Assembly (NCBI GenBank): GCA_958296235.1
Contig: OY282457.1
Span: 4,025,338-4,089,337 of the forward strand
Source: an uncultured Candidatus Binatia bacterium
Lineage (GTDB): Bacteria > Desulfobacterota > Binatia > Bin18
Length of the DNA stretch: 64,000 bases
Direction: 5' to 3'
Shown: positions 26,119 through 34,529 of the stretch, piece by piece
How the letters are laid out: every line of letters begins with the position of its first letter
Position numbering within the stretch: the first letter of the stretch is position 1
Translations under genes and position numbers: made by a program
The notes under the pieces: generated by a model
Told to the model about the DNA's origin: nothing
Database searches by the model: none
What the model saw: only the letters and a program-made list of their open reading frames with translations

Positions 26119-26985
26119 CTACCCGTGCTTATCCAGAAAATAATCGATCAACCGGCGCGAAATACTGATGCGGCCCGGAATGGACGGCATGGCATCCGGG
26201 CTGAACCAGGCCGCTTCGGCGATTTCCACGCCGTCCACTGCAATCTCGCCGCCCGCATACTCGGCGGTAAAACCGAGCATGAGCGAATTCGGAAACGGCC
26301 ACGGCTGGCTGGCAAAATACCGGATATTATCCACCGTGATGCCGACTTCTTCCTTGATTTCTCTGGCGACGCATTCCTCTATGGTCTCGCCGGGTTCCAC
26401 AAAGCCGGCCAGCACGCTGTACATTTTGGTTGGAAAATGGGGCGAACGGGCGAGCAGGATTTTTCCGGCGCGCTCCACCATGACAATAATGGCGGGTGAC
26501 AAGCGGGGGAAGCTCAAGAGCTGACACTTGGGACAGCGCTTGGCCCGCTCATCCTGTTTGGTTTCATTGCGGGCTCCACACCGCCCGCAGTATTGATGCG
26601 TGCGGTCCCACTCCACAATCTGAACGGCGCGGCCACCCAGCACAAACAAATCTTCGTCAATTCCGCTGTGTGCCTGTCGGAGGTCCTGGAAGTCCAGGTG
26701 GTCAGGCGCGGCTGCGTCCGGTACATCAACGGCATAACACGCCCGCCCGTCATACCGTCCAAGATAATGCCGATTCCCCGCGGCCACCCCCAACTCTTCA
26801 AAGCGTTCCAGGCAGGGCACCTGCAACGTCGCGTCAGTCTGCTGTAGCAGGAGCCGGTTGCGGTGAAAGCCGAACCACCAGGCCGGGCCGGACAGGTTGG
26901 GGGGCGGCGCGACTTCGGAGATAAATGTTTTTCGCAGGCCAAAGATCGGCTGGCCGTGGGCGTGCGGGGCGGTGCGGGAAGACAT
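26119..26985 (-). CDS. nudC: NAD(H) pyrophosphatase NudC
   Basis: 288 residues. Hydrolyses NADH to NMNH and AMP, and can remove NAD caps from RNA 5' ends. The zinc ribbon uses Cys133, Cys136, Cys151 and Cys154. The Nudix box (GFVEPGE through REIKEEVG) covers 194-216 and the NudC signature SQPWPFP is at 226-232. The start at 26985 gives MSSRTAP; an extension to 27027 is possible but has no better site. It is transcribed away from the acyl-CoA dehydrogenase genes. Confidence 0.93.
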   Translation of the reverse strand: MSSRTAPHAHGQPIFGLRKTFISEVAPPPNLSGPAWWFGFHRNRLLLQQTDATLQVPCLERFEELGVAAGNRHYLGRYDGRACYAVDVPDAAAPDHLDFQDLRQAHSGIDEDLFVLGGRAVQIVEWDRTHQYCGRCGARNETKQDERAKRCPKCQLLSFPRLSPAIIVMVERAGKILLARSPHFPTKMYSVLAGFVEPGETIEECVAREIKEEVGITVDNIRYFASQPWPFPNSLMLGFTAEYAGGEIAVDGVEIAEAAWFSPDAMPSIPGRISISRRLIDYFLDKHG

Positions 26986-27051
26986 ACGCGAATCCTCCAG
27001 TCGTGACTTATGGCAGGAGCATAGCAAACCGTCTGCCGGCTGTATCCCCCA

Positions 27052-27139
27052 GGCTCCTCGACTTCGCTCCGCTCAGGGTGAACGCTGGGAGCCGTTCGTA
27101 CTGAGCGTAGCCCCGGAGGGGCGAAGTCGAAGTATGAGG
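27052..27139. repeat. R3 palindromic repeat (CTTCGACTTCGC type)
   Basis: Left arm ctcgacttcgctccgctcag and right arm ctgagcgtagccccggaggg, then gcgaagtcgaag. They form a long imperfect hairpin between nudC and the acyl-CoA dehydrogenase operon. The same arms recur in the clusters at 39.9-40.3 and 46.0-46.6 kb. This family of palindromes is widespread in environmental bacterial genomes. Confidence 0.75.
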
Positions 27140-27233
27140 GACGCCGCACGACAAGGGGGATGGAGTACGGACTAGGATTTCCGCAACAGCCTGATACATA
27201 GAGCAGACTGCGCCCGACGAAGAGGAGTAGGCT

Positions 27234-28412
27234 ATGGATCTCAACTATTCTGCCGAAGAAATGGCCTTTCGTGACGAAGTGCGCGCCTGGCTCAAAGACA
27301 ATCTGCCGGACGCACTGCGCTATAAAGTCGTCAACTATGAAGAGCTGACCAAAGAGGACCTGCTGCGTTGGCAAAAAATAACGGCAGAGCGCGGCTGGGG
27401 AGCGCCCGACTGGCCGGAAGAGTGGGGCGGCACGAACTGGACCATCGTGCAGCGGCATATTTTTGAAGAAGAATGCGGCTATGCCGGCTGCCCGCCGCGG
27501 ATTCCCTTTGGCGTAGCCATGTGCGCGCCCGTCCTGCATAAATTTGGCACGCAGGAGCAGAAACAGCGCTTTCTGCCCGGCATGTATAACGGCGACGTGT
27601 TCTGGTGTCAGGGCTATTCCGAGCCGGGCTCGGGTTCGGACCTGGCTTCACTCAAGACCAGCGCGGTCCGCGAGGGCGACAGCTATGTCGTCAACGGCCA
27701 GAAAATCTGGACCACCTGGGCGCAGCACGCCGACTGGATTTTCTGTCTGGTTCGGACCAATACCGATGTGCCGAAAAGACAACAGGGCATTTCCTTTTTG
27801 CTGATGGATATGAACACGCCGGGCATCAGCGTCCGACCGCTGATGCTCATGGACGGCGGCCATGAAGTGAACGAGGTGTTCTTTGACGATGTGCGCGTCC
27901 CCGCGGAAAACCTCGTTCACGAAGAAAATGATGGCTGGACGGTTGCCAAATATCTGCTGGGCTATGAGCGACTCGGCACGGGCAACACGGGCGCGTCAAA
28001 ACGAGAAGTGCTGCGCGTGAAAGAGCTGGCGGCCCAGCAGTCCAAAAACGGCCGGCCGCTCATGGACGACCCGCGGTTCCGCGACCGGCTGTCCCGGGTG
28101 GAAGTCGAGCTGATGGCTCTGGAGATTACCAATTTGCGCTTTCTGGATCAGATGCGGGGCGGGCGGGCGCCGGGCGCGGAAGTCTCCCTGCTCAAGATTC
28201 GCGGAACGGAAATCCAACAGGCGCTCACGGAGCTCATGCTGGAGGCGGTCGGGCCGCTTGCCCAGCCGTTTCGGTCGCTGCGCGCCACGGACTTTGACCA
28301 ACACACGGCCAGTATCGCCCCGCGCTACTGCAACTACCGTAAGACTTCGATCTATGCCGGCTCCAATGAAATCCAGCGCAATATCATTTCCAAGGCGTCC
28401 CTCGGGCTGTAA
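27234..28412 (+). CDS. Acyl-CoA dehydrogenase, first of a pair
   Basis: 392-residue flavoenzyme that removes hydrogens from an acyl-CoA thioester. The N-terminal helical region (DLNYSAEEMAFRDEVRAWL), the middle barrel with CQGYSEPGSGSDLASL and the C-terminal IYAGSNEIQRNIISK segment match the family. The ATG at 27234 follows GAAGAGGAG. The next gene, another acyl-CoA dehydrogenase, starts 15 bases later; such pairs often form heterotetramers, as in actinobacterial sterol side-chain FadE pairs. The substrate is unknown. Confidence 0.92.
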   Translation: MDLNYSAEEMAFRDEVRAWLKDNLPDALRYKVVNYEELTKEDLLRWQKITAERGWGAPDWPEEWGGTNWTIVQRHIFEEECGYAGCPPRIPFGVAMCAPVLHKFGTQEQKQRFLPGMYNGDVFWCQGYSEPGSGSDLASLKTSAVREGDSYVVNGQKIWTTWAQHADWIFCLVRTNTDVPKRQQGISFLLMDMNTPGISVRPLMLMDGGHEVNEVFFDDVRVPAENLVHEENDGWTVAKYLLGYERLGTGNTGASKREVLRVKELAAQQSKNGRPLMDDPRFRDRLSRVEVELMALEITNLRFLDQMRGGRAPGAEVSLLKIRGTEIQQALTELMLEAVGPLAQPFRSLRATDFDQHTASIAPRYCNYRKTSIYAGSNEIQRNIISKASLGL

Positions 28413-28427
28413 ACAGGAGAGCGCAGC

Positions 28428-29561
28428 GTGAATTTTGACTACAGCGAAGAACAACACCTGCTGGCGCAGAGCGTCCGGCAATTTCTGACCAAAGAATACA
28501 CCTTTGCCGCCCGCCAGGCGATCATCGAATCCGACCAGGGTTATAGTGAGCAGGTCTGGGCCACGTTTGCTGAAATGGGCCTGCTGGGCCTGCCCTTTGC
28601 CAGCGATGTTGGCGGCTTTGGGGGCAATGCTGTAGACCTGATGCCGGTCATGGAGGCGATTGGCGACGGGCTGATTGTCGAGCCCTACCTGGCCAGCGTC
28701 GGTCTGGGCGGACAGCTCATTGCCAGGGGCGGCAGTCAGGCCCAAAAGCAGGAGATTCTACCGGCTCTCGTCACCGGCCAGTGCAAGCTGGCGTTCGCCC
28801 AAACCGAGCGCGAGGCGCGCTATAATCTGGCGCATGTCGCCTGCCGGGCGGAGAAGACCGCTCACCGCTATACGCTTGAGGGCGAGAAATGTGTCGTCCT
28901 GCACGCGCCCTGCGCCGATAAACTCATTGTGTCGGCGCGCACTACAGGGCCTGCTACCGCCGCGGACGGCATCAGTCTGTTCGTGGTAGACCGCAACGCG
29001 CCGGGTGTGACGCTCACGCCCTATCGCACGATTGATAATTTACGCGCCGCGGATGTGCGTTTCGCCGGGACGGTTGTGCCGGCTGAGGCGCTGATCGGCC
29101 AGGAAGGACAGGCCCTGCCGCTGATCGAAGCCGTGGTGGACTATGCAACTGCCCTGGTCTGCGCCGAGGCGGTTGGGGCCATGCAGTTTGCGAACGACAC
29201 CACGCTTGAGTATCTCAAGACCCGCAAGCAGTTCGGGGTGCCGATCGGTTCGTTTCAGGCCCTGCAACATCGCATGGTAGAGATGACGATTATTTTTGAG
29301 CAGGCCAAATCCATGACCTGTCTGGCCTGTGTGAAAGCCGATAGCGCAGATGCCGACGAACGCCGTCGGATCATATCCGCGGCGAAAATCCATATTGCCG
29401 AGGCGTGCCGTCACATCAGCCAGGAGGCCGTTCAGTTGCACGGGGGGATGGGCATGACTGAGGAATTGAAAATAAGTCATACCTTTCGCCGGCTGACCAT
29501 GATCGCCCAGACCTTTGGCGACGCGGACCACCATTTGGAACGCTTTGCCGCGTGTGGATAA
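28428..29561 (+). CDS. Acyl-CoA dehydrogenase, second of a pair
   Basis: 377 residues. NFDYSEEQHLL at the start, LAFAQTE in the middle and QLHGGMGMTEELKISHTFRR near the end are family motifs. It starts at GTG 28428 after an AGGAGAG site. It shares only the general fold with the gene before it, as expected for the two different subunits of a heteromeric dehydrogenase. It differs from its partner around the FAD-contacting C-terminus, which supports division of labour, but this is inference. Confidence 0.9.
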   Translation: MNFDYSEEQHLLAQSVRQFLTKEYTFAARQAIIESDQGYSEQVWATFAEMGLLGLPFASDVGGFGGNAVDLMPVMEAIGDGLIVEPYLASVGLGGQLIARGGSQAQKQEILPALVTGQCKLAFAQTEREARYNLAHVACRAEKTAHRYTLEGEKCVVLHAPCADKLIVSARTTGPATAADGISLFVVDRNAPGVTLTPYRTIDNLRAADVRFAGTVVPAEALIGQEGQALPLIEAVVDYATALVCAEAVGAMQFANDTTLEYLKTRKQFGVPIGSFQALQHRMVEMTIIFEQAKSMTCLACVKADSADADERRRIISAAKIHIAEACRHISQEAVQLHGGMGMTEELKISHTFRRLTMIAQTFGDADHHLERFAACG

Positions 29562-29607
29562 CGGGAGACCGCTTTCCTTGCGTCATATCTCTGGTACGGT
29601 CGGAGTG

Positions 29608-29649
29608 TTTTTCTTCTCCACTTTTTCTTTTCCACTTTTTCTTCTCCAC
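29608..29649. repeat. 14-base polypyrimidine tandem repeat, three units
   Basis: Units tttttcttctccac, tttttcttttccac and tttttcttctccac lie head to tail between the dehydrogenase stop and the ribosome site of the antitoxin gene. The tract falls where the toxin-antitoxin promoter or leader should be. Slippage or use as an operator is possible. Confidence 0.85.
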
Positions 29650-29660
29650 AAGGAGCACGT

Positions 29661-29927
29661 ATGAAGGAAGGCGTCTCAAAAGCGCTGGAAGTGATGGGAA
29701 CCATTGACGAGCAGCATCAGTTGCGTCTCGACAGCCCGCTTCCGCTCTCCGGTCCGAGTCGGGTGAGGGTCATTATCGTCTTCCCGGAAGAGGCTGACGT
29801 TACCGATATGGATGAGAAGGAGTGGCTGCGGGCGGCCGGGCAGAATCCCGCCTTTGATTTTCTGAAAGACCCTACGGAAGACCGATATACACTGCGTGAC
29901 GGGAAGCCTTTTCGTGCCCAAGGGTAA
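29661..29927 (+). CDS. Antitoxin of MazF/PemK-type pair
   Basis: 88 residues with an N-terminal strand-rich part (GTIDEQHQLRLDSPLPLSGPSRVRVII) and an acidic C-terminal part (WLRAAGQNPAFDFLKD). This layout is common to small antitoxins paired with MazF-like toxins. AAGGAG precedes the ATG at 29661. The toxin gene overlaps its end by 14 bases, so the two are translationally coupled. Confidence 0.72.
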   Translation: MKEGVSKALEVMGTIDEQHQLRLDSPLPLSGPSRVRVIIVFPEEADVTDMDEKEWLRAAGQNPAFDFLKDPTEDRYTLRDGKPFRAQG

Positions 29928-30261
29928 GATTGTTCTTGTTCCCTTTCCTTTTGACGATCTGTCCACAGGAAAGGTCCGACCGGCGGCCTGCCTGACCGAA
30001 GCGGTCGGTCCACACCACCATCTTGTCCTGGCTTTTATTACCAGTCGTATTCCCGCCCCGTTGTTGGACAGTGATCTTGTGATCGATTCAGAGCATCCCG
30101 ATTTTGCCGGAACCGGGTTGCAAGTCTCTTCCACGCTGAGGCTTCACCGCCTTATGACGGTAACAACCGGCCTGATTCAGCGCGAGCTTGGTGAGTTGTC
30201 GCCAGAATTGCAGTCCCAAGTCGCCAGGAAGCTGGAACGGTTATTTAGCCTGAGTGGGTAG
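29914..30261 (+). CDS. MazF/PemK-family mRNA interferase toxin
   Basis: About 116 residues. KIVLVPFPFDDLSTGKVRPA is the N-terminal signature of MazF/PemK/CcdB-fold endoribonucleases, with the usual loop then LVLAFITSRIP and the later TLRLHRLMTV strand. The GTG at 29914 is chosen because GGGAAG lies 8 bases before it; the GTG at 29896 is an alternative. It would cleave mRNA when not bound by the antitoxin. Confidence 0.87.
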   Translation: MPKGKIVLVPFPFDDLSTGKVRPAACLTEAVGPHHHLVLAFITSRIPAPLLDSDLVIDSEHPDFAGTGLQVSSTLRLHRLMTVTTGLIQRELGELSPELQSQVARKLERLFSLSG

Positions 30262-30337
30262 TGGGTCTGAAAACAGGCGAAATCCAGTATAGGATACACT
30301 CGGACGCCGAAGCCGTGGCAGGGTGTCGGAAGCGCTC

Positions 30338-31600
30338 CTAGCGAACCGACAACGACGGGCGGTTGTTCAATATGTCCGGGTCGAAGCCGGCCGTGCGTTT
30401 ATACGAACGGGAGATGTCTTCCAGTTCGCGTTGGCTGATTACCTCGTCAAGATTGGTAAAACCGTCCGGGGCGCGTTGCTCGACAAGCTCCATGCACTGT
30501 TCCGGGCCGACTGTACGATTGGCCTGCACAACTGCTGCTGTAGCCGGCCGCCGCTCAGCGTCATAGGCGGCCACGGCGCGTTCAACCGACGGCTGAAGCG
30601 CGAGCTCCCGGGCCAATATGCGCGCGTCAATAATGGCCTGGGACGCTCCGTTCGAGCCGACCGGATACATGGGATGGGCCGCGTCGCCCAGCAGCGTCAC
30701 CCGCCCGAAGTCCCAGGTTGGCAGCGGGTCGCGATCGACCATCGGATATTGGTAAATGGTCTCGGCCTGCCGCATCAGCGCCGGCACATCGAGAAAATCA
30801 AAGGTAAACGAGGCGAAGGGGGCCAAGGCGTCTTCAAGACGAGCCGTATGCGCCCAGTCTTGCGGGGGCATGGGTTGATCGTCAGCGACCTTGAATTCTG
30901 CCACCCAGTTGATGCGCGCCTGGCCCCGGTCCTCGTGGCGTTTTGAAATCGGATAGACCACCACCCGTCGCTGAAAATAGCCGGCCATCAGCATCGTGCG
31001 ACCCGACAGAAACGGCTTCCCCACGCTGACCCCGCGCCACATGGTAATCCCGTTCCATTTGGGCGGGCCCTCGCCAGGATAGAGCTGCTGACGGACGCCC
31101 GAGTGGACACCGTCGCAGGCCACGAGCAGGTCGGCCTCGACCTGACGTGCGGATGCCTTTCCGGCTCTATCGACGAACTCGCCCCAGACCCTTCCCCCTG
31201 CCTGCCCGAAGCGGCCTAAATGGTGGCCGGTGTGGACCCGTGTCTGGCCGAGCCGCTCCAATACGGCCTGGTGGAGTACTTGCAGCAGCGCGCCGCGATG
31301 AATCGAGAACTGGGGCCAGTGATAGCCCGCGGCGCGGCCGCGGGGCTCGGCCCAGATGCGCTGGCCGTGTTTGGAGTAGAAGACCAGCTCGCCGGTGGGA
31401 ATGCCGACCGCGGCGAGGCCATCCAGCAGACCAAGTTCGGTCAGCTCGCGGACCGCATGCGGCAGGACGTTGATGCCGACGCCCAACTCACTGATGGTGT
31501 GAGTGGATTCATAAACATCGACCTCGCTGAGGCCGGCGTCATGGAGCGACAGGGCCAGCGTCATACCGCCGATACCCCCACCGATAATGGCGATTTTCAC
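30338..31600 (-). CDS. FAD-dependent aromatic monooxygenase (salicylate hydroxylase / UbiH type)
   Basis: 420 residues. The Rossmann motif GGGIGGMTLALSL is at the N-terminus, with the DG motif VACDGVHSGVR in the middle and the second FAD motif VTLLGDAAHPMYP near the C-terminus: the three signatures of class A flavoprotein monooxygenases. It probably hydroxylates an aromatic or heterocyclic acid using NAD(P)H and O2. A broken monooxygenase gene and a MetE-like gene follow upstream on the same strand. Confidence 0.9.
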   Translation of the reverse strand: MKIAIIGGGIGGMTLALSLHDAGLSEVDVYESTHTISELGVGINVLPHAVRELTELGLLDGLAAVGIPTGELVFYSKHGQRIWAEPRGRAAGYHWPQFSIHRGALLQVLHQAVLERLGQTRVHTGHHLGRFGQAGGRVWGEFVDRAGKASARQVEADLLVACDGVHSGVRQQLYPGEGPPKWNGITMWRGVSVGKPFLSGRTMLMAGYFQRRVVVYPISKRHEDRGQARINWVAEFKVADDQPMPPQDWAHTARLEDALAPFASFTFDFLDVPALMRQAETIYQYPMVDRDPLPTWDFGRVTLLGDAAHPMYPVGSNGASQAIIDARILARELALQPSVERAVAAYDAERRPATAAVVQANRTVGPEQCMELVEQRAPDGFTNLDEVISQRELEDISRSYKRTAGFDPDILNNRPSLSVR

Positions 31601-31626
31601 CCGGCTTCCCCTACCGCGCGCGGAGC

Positions 31627-31856
31627 CTAGACAGCGCGCACATACGGCAGCACATATTTGCCAAAACGTTCCAGCGAGCGCAGCACCTTAGCGTGCGCCA
31701 TGCCGCCGAAGTTGACTTCAAACAGCATATAGGTCAGGCCCAAGCCTTCCTTAATATTTTGGAAAAGGCGTAATGCCGGGCCTGGTCGTTAATGCGCTCG
31801 ACCCGGCCTTTCTCATACTGTTCCAGGGAACCAAACACGGTCGTGTACTCCGCCAT
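31627..31856 (-). pseudogene. Remnant of a luciferase-like monooxygenase gene
   Basis: Frame one runs from the ATG at 31856 (AEYTTVFGSLEQYEKGR ... DQARHYA) and stops at a TGA after about 40 codons. A second frame then reads LFQNIKEGLGLTYM and FEVNFGGMAHAKVL, ending RFGKYVLPYV at the stop at 31627. The latter is the typical C-terminal end of luciferase-like flavin monooxygenases. The total length is not a multiple of three, so a frameshift or deletion has left about 75 residues of the C-terminal part only. Confidence 0.65.
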
Positions 31857-31913
31857 ACCGCTCCCTCCTGACGCTGTCGGCCCGTTCGGCTGTGAACCCA
31901 CCTATAGCCTGTG

Positions 31914-32912
31914 TCAGCAGCGTTTTGCTACCGCAACCATGCGTGAGACTTTGCCCATCGCAATATCGGTTGTGCGACGGCCCAAGCCGCAGGACGGCGC
32001 AATCCACAGCCGGTCGGCGGCGATATATTTGAGCACCTCACGAATGCGCTCCTCAATCTGCGCGTTGGTTTCGACCGGCGCTTTGACATCAACAATGCCG
32101 GCAATAACCTGCATGCCGGTGGGAATATCGCGCAGACAGGCCCGGTCGGCCCATTGGCCGGGGTGGGAGCATTCCAGGTGGACCTTATCGATCACGCCGG
32201 CCAGCCGCTCAATATAGGGCAGCAGAGCGTGGAGATTATGGATGGTGACGGCGGACTGCGAGCCCAGGTCGCCCAGGCAACAGTGGATGGTTTTGAGCGT
32301 ATCCACCCCTTCAAAACTGCGGGCTATCAAATCGGCCGCCTCTTCGGGAGCGAGGCGGTCCAGGACGGAGCGAATGGCGATCGTGGGAATATCCAGTTGG
32401 ACCTCCCGGACCTTGGCCGCGGCCAGCCCACGCAGCTCTCGATTCACGATGGCGATGGCCCGTGGAAGCTGGGCGCGGACCGCATCCGTCCATTTCAGGT
32501 GTCCCAGCACTTCCAAAGGGCCGGGGACGGCAACTTTGTCCAGGCTCGGTTCAATATGAGATTCCCGGCGGAAGGCCTCGACATAGCCCAGGCCGCGGGG
32601 GGCCTCGATATCGCCGGTCAGTTCGTAGCGGGCCACATCCCGATACGTCCGTAATGCGTCGGCTTGGGGTTTCACCAGGCTGATGCCTGTGAGTTGGCGG
32701 GGAATGTGTTGAATGAAAACCTCGGCGAAAAACTCGCCGCCCATGAACTGGGTCACGCCGGTCGCCCGCTGCTCGCGGATGGCCACTTCTGCCGCGCCGC
32801 TGAGCGTCGGTTTGACGAGCATGTCCGGCAGTTGTCCCCGGTGATACTGTAACAAGCGGTTCCGGTACTGTTCAGGCAGAGGCCAGCTTCCTACGACCGT
32901 TGTGCGGATCAT
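31914..32912 (-). CDS. MetE-like methyltransferase (C-terminal catalytic domain only)
   Basis: 332 residues, matching the catalytic half of cobalamin-independent methionine synthase. It opens TTVVGSWPLP. The zinc site is visible as HCC in TIHCCLGDLG, Glu in VHLECSHPG and Cys in APSCGLG. The N-terminal folate-binding half of MetE is absent. Such core-only proteins transfer methyl groups from other donors in archaea and many bacteria, so the real donor and acceptor are unknown. Confidence 0.83.
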   Translation of the reverse strand: MIRTTVVGSWPLPEQYRNRLLQYHRGQLPDMLVKPTLSGAAEVAIREQRATGVTQFMGGEFFAEVFIQHIPRQLTGISLVKPQADALRTYRDVARYELTGDIEAPRGLGYVEAFRRESHIEPSLDKVAVPGPLEVLGHLKWTDAVRAQLPRAIAIVNRELRGLAAAKVREVQLDIPTIAIRSVLDRLAPEEAADLIARSFEGVDTLKTIHCCLGDLGSQSAVTIHNLHALLPYIERLAGVIDKVHLECSHPGQWADRACLRDIPTGMQVIAGIVDVKAPVETNAQIEERIREVLKYIAADRLWIAPSCGLGRRTTDIAMGKVSRMVAVAKRC

Positions 32913-33047
32913 GGCAACTCCCGGCAGCGATATATCCTTCCCGCTTTACACCTGACAGGCATGAGACGAGAGGGCCACGGTAGCGTACTCCTGCCCGGAA
33001 CGGAAGCCGCGTACCGCCGTCCGGTAGTGGTTCCGGTTGCTTATTCC

Positions 33048-33168
33048 CCCTCACCCCAGCCCTCTCCCTCCAGGGGAGAGGGAGCAGACAGGGGAGAGGG
33101 AGCAGCTATTCCCTCCCCCCTCTGAGGGGGAGGGTCAGGGTGGGGGGGGACAATGCAAACTGAGACAC
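33048..33168. repeat. R1 element with right TGTCTC end
   Basis: Within the 356-base gap between the MetE-like and VOC genes. Palindromic CCCTCTCCC and CCCTCCCCCC blocks end in aaactgagacac (33157-33168). The bases between 33169 and the VOC ribosome site are free for its promoter; nothing else is recognised in the gap. Confidence 0.7.
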
Positions 33169-33268
33169 CATCCCCGCCCTGTATCTGCCTTGACAGCAAG
33201 GGTATGATTAGTCACGAACAGGAGCGGACAGCACAGGCTGTCAGAGAACAACACCAGAGGAGGGGCAT

Positions 33269-34162
33269 ATGATTCACGTCACAGAGCTGGGCTATATGGG
33301 GATAGGCGTCAAAGACCTCGACACCTGGAAGCATTTTGCGGCCAATATCATTGGCTGGGAAATTGCGGATGAAGGCGAGGACGACCGTTGCTACGCGCGC
33401 CTGGACTACTGGCATCATCGGATTGTCCTGCACGCCGACCCCAGCGACGATCTGCGCTACCTGGGCTTTCGGGTTGCCGGGCCTGAAGAGTTCGGGCAGA
33501 TGCAGCGGCAGCTGTCCGAAGCCGGCATTGACTACCGCCTGGGAGCGCCGGACGAGGCCGCTGAGCGCCGCGTGCTGGAGGTGCTGAAACTCGCCGACCC
33601 CAACGGCAATCCGGTCGAGATTTTCCACGGCCCGCAGGTCCAGTTCAGCCAGCCTTTCTATCCCGGACGCCGCATGCACGGCCGATTCAAGACCGGCGCG
33701 GGCGGATTGGGGCACTGTATTGTCGGCCAGCAGGATACGGAGGCGGCCTATCGCTTTTACCGCGCCCTGGGCATGCGTGGCAGCGTGGAATACAAAATTC
33801 ACCGGGGTCAGACCGTCATCGCGCCAGTTTTCATGCACTGCAATGAACGGGACCACTCCGTGGCCTTTGGGATAGGCCCAGCCGAGCAGCGCCTGAATCA
33901 CATTATGGTCGAGGTGGACAATCTGGACGATGTGGGCCTGACCCACGAGATCGTCCGTGAGCATAAGGTGCCGGTCGCCATTACCCCCGGCAAACACTCG
34001 AACGACCATATGTATTCCTTCTACTTCCGCACCCCCTCGGGCTGGCTGATCGAGTATGGCTGGGGCGGACGGCCGGCGACGCATCAGTCCGAATACTACG
34101 TGCGCGACGTGTATGGACATGCCCCTGAAGAGGGCGGTTTTGACGCGCGGAGCGCATCCTAG
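33269..34162 (+). CDS. VOC-superfamily extradiol dioxygenase
   Basis: 297 residues with two VOC (glyoxalase-fold) domains. The first (about 1-125) begins TELGYMGIGVKD; the second (about 140-270) holds the metal ligands His in GLGHCIV, His in LNHIMVEV and Glu in IEYGW. This is the layout of BphC-type enzymes that cleave catechols with Fe(II). AGAGGAGGGG lies before the ATG at 33269. It may act after a hydroxylase such as the FAD monooxygenase 2 kb away, but the two are not in one operon. Confidence 0.9.
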   Translation: MIHVTELGYMGIGVKDLDTWKHFAANIIGWEIADEGEDDRCYARLDYWHHRIVLHADPSDDLRYLGFRVAGPEEFGQMQRQLSEAGIDYRLGAPDEAAERRVLEVLKLADPNGNPVEIFHGPQVQFSQPFYPGRRMHGRFKTGAGGLGHCIVGQQDTEAAYRFYRALGMRGSVEYKIHRGQTVIAPVFMHCNERDHSVAFGIGPAEQRLNHIMVEVDNLDDVGLTHEIVREHKVPVAITPGKHSNDHMYSFYFRTPSGWLIEYGWGGRPATHQSEYYVRDVYGHAPEEGGFDARSAS

Positions 34163-34529
34163 TAGACGCTGATCTGTAATGAAGACGCCTCATGTGTTCA
34201 GTCTCAAATTGCGCATGTCGGCGCGTCCATGCCATGCCGGCCACGACTGAAGCGAGACGGAAGGGACCGACATGGGAAAGCAGAGAATGAGGATCAGCGA
34301 TGCGCGGGCACGCCCTTCACTTCGCCGCCAGGACGCGAAGCTGTGCCATAGGACGGTACATCGCGTCGGGGCTCTGAATGCGGCCGCGGGCGGGTGGACG
34401 CAAGATCGTTCACCCGCGGCTCGGGCGCGCAGTGGTCAAGCGTAGTTTGAGTCTGGTAGACATAACTGTCGCTGAAGTCTCTGGTGCAGTGGGATATTGT
34501 TCCGAACTCTGACAAAGAAAGGAATCATC
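34163..34529. other. Intergenic region, no gene recognised
   Basis: 367 bases. The longest frames are short and show no family motif. The GC content falls towards the 3' side, towards the visibly AT-richer gene that follows. AAAGGA near 34517 is the ribosome site of that gene. No repeat of the R1-R3 families is present. Confidence 0.6.

Noticed and set aside
34272-34445. Short plus-strand open frame starting MGKQRMRIS in the gap before the PD-(D/E)xK gene
   Set aside because: About 57 codons with no motif, no ribosome site and no neighbour to suggest function.
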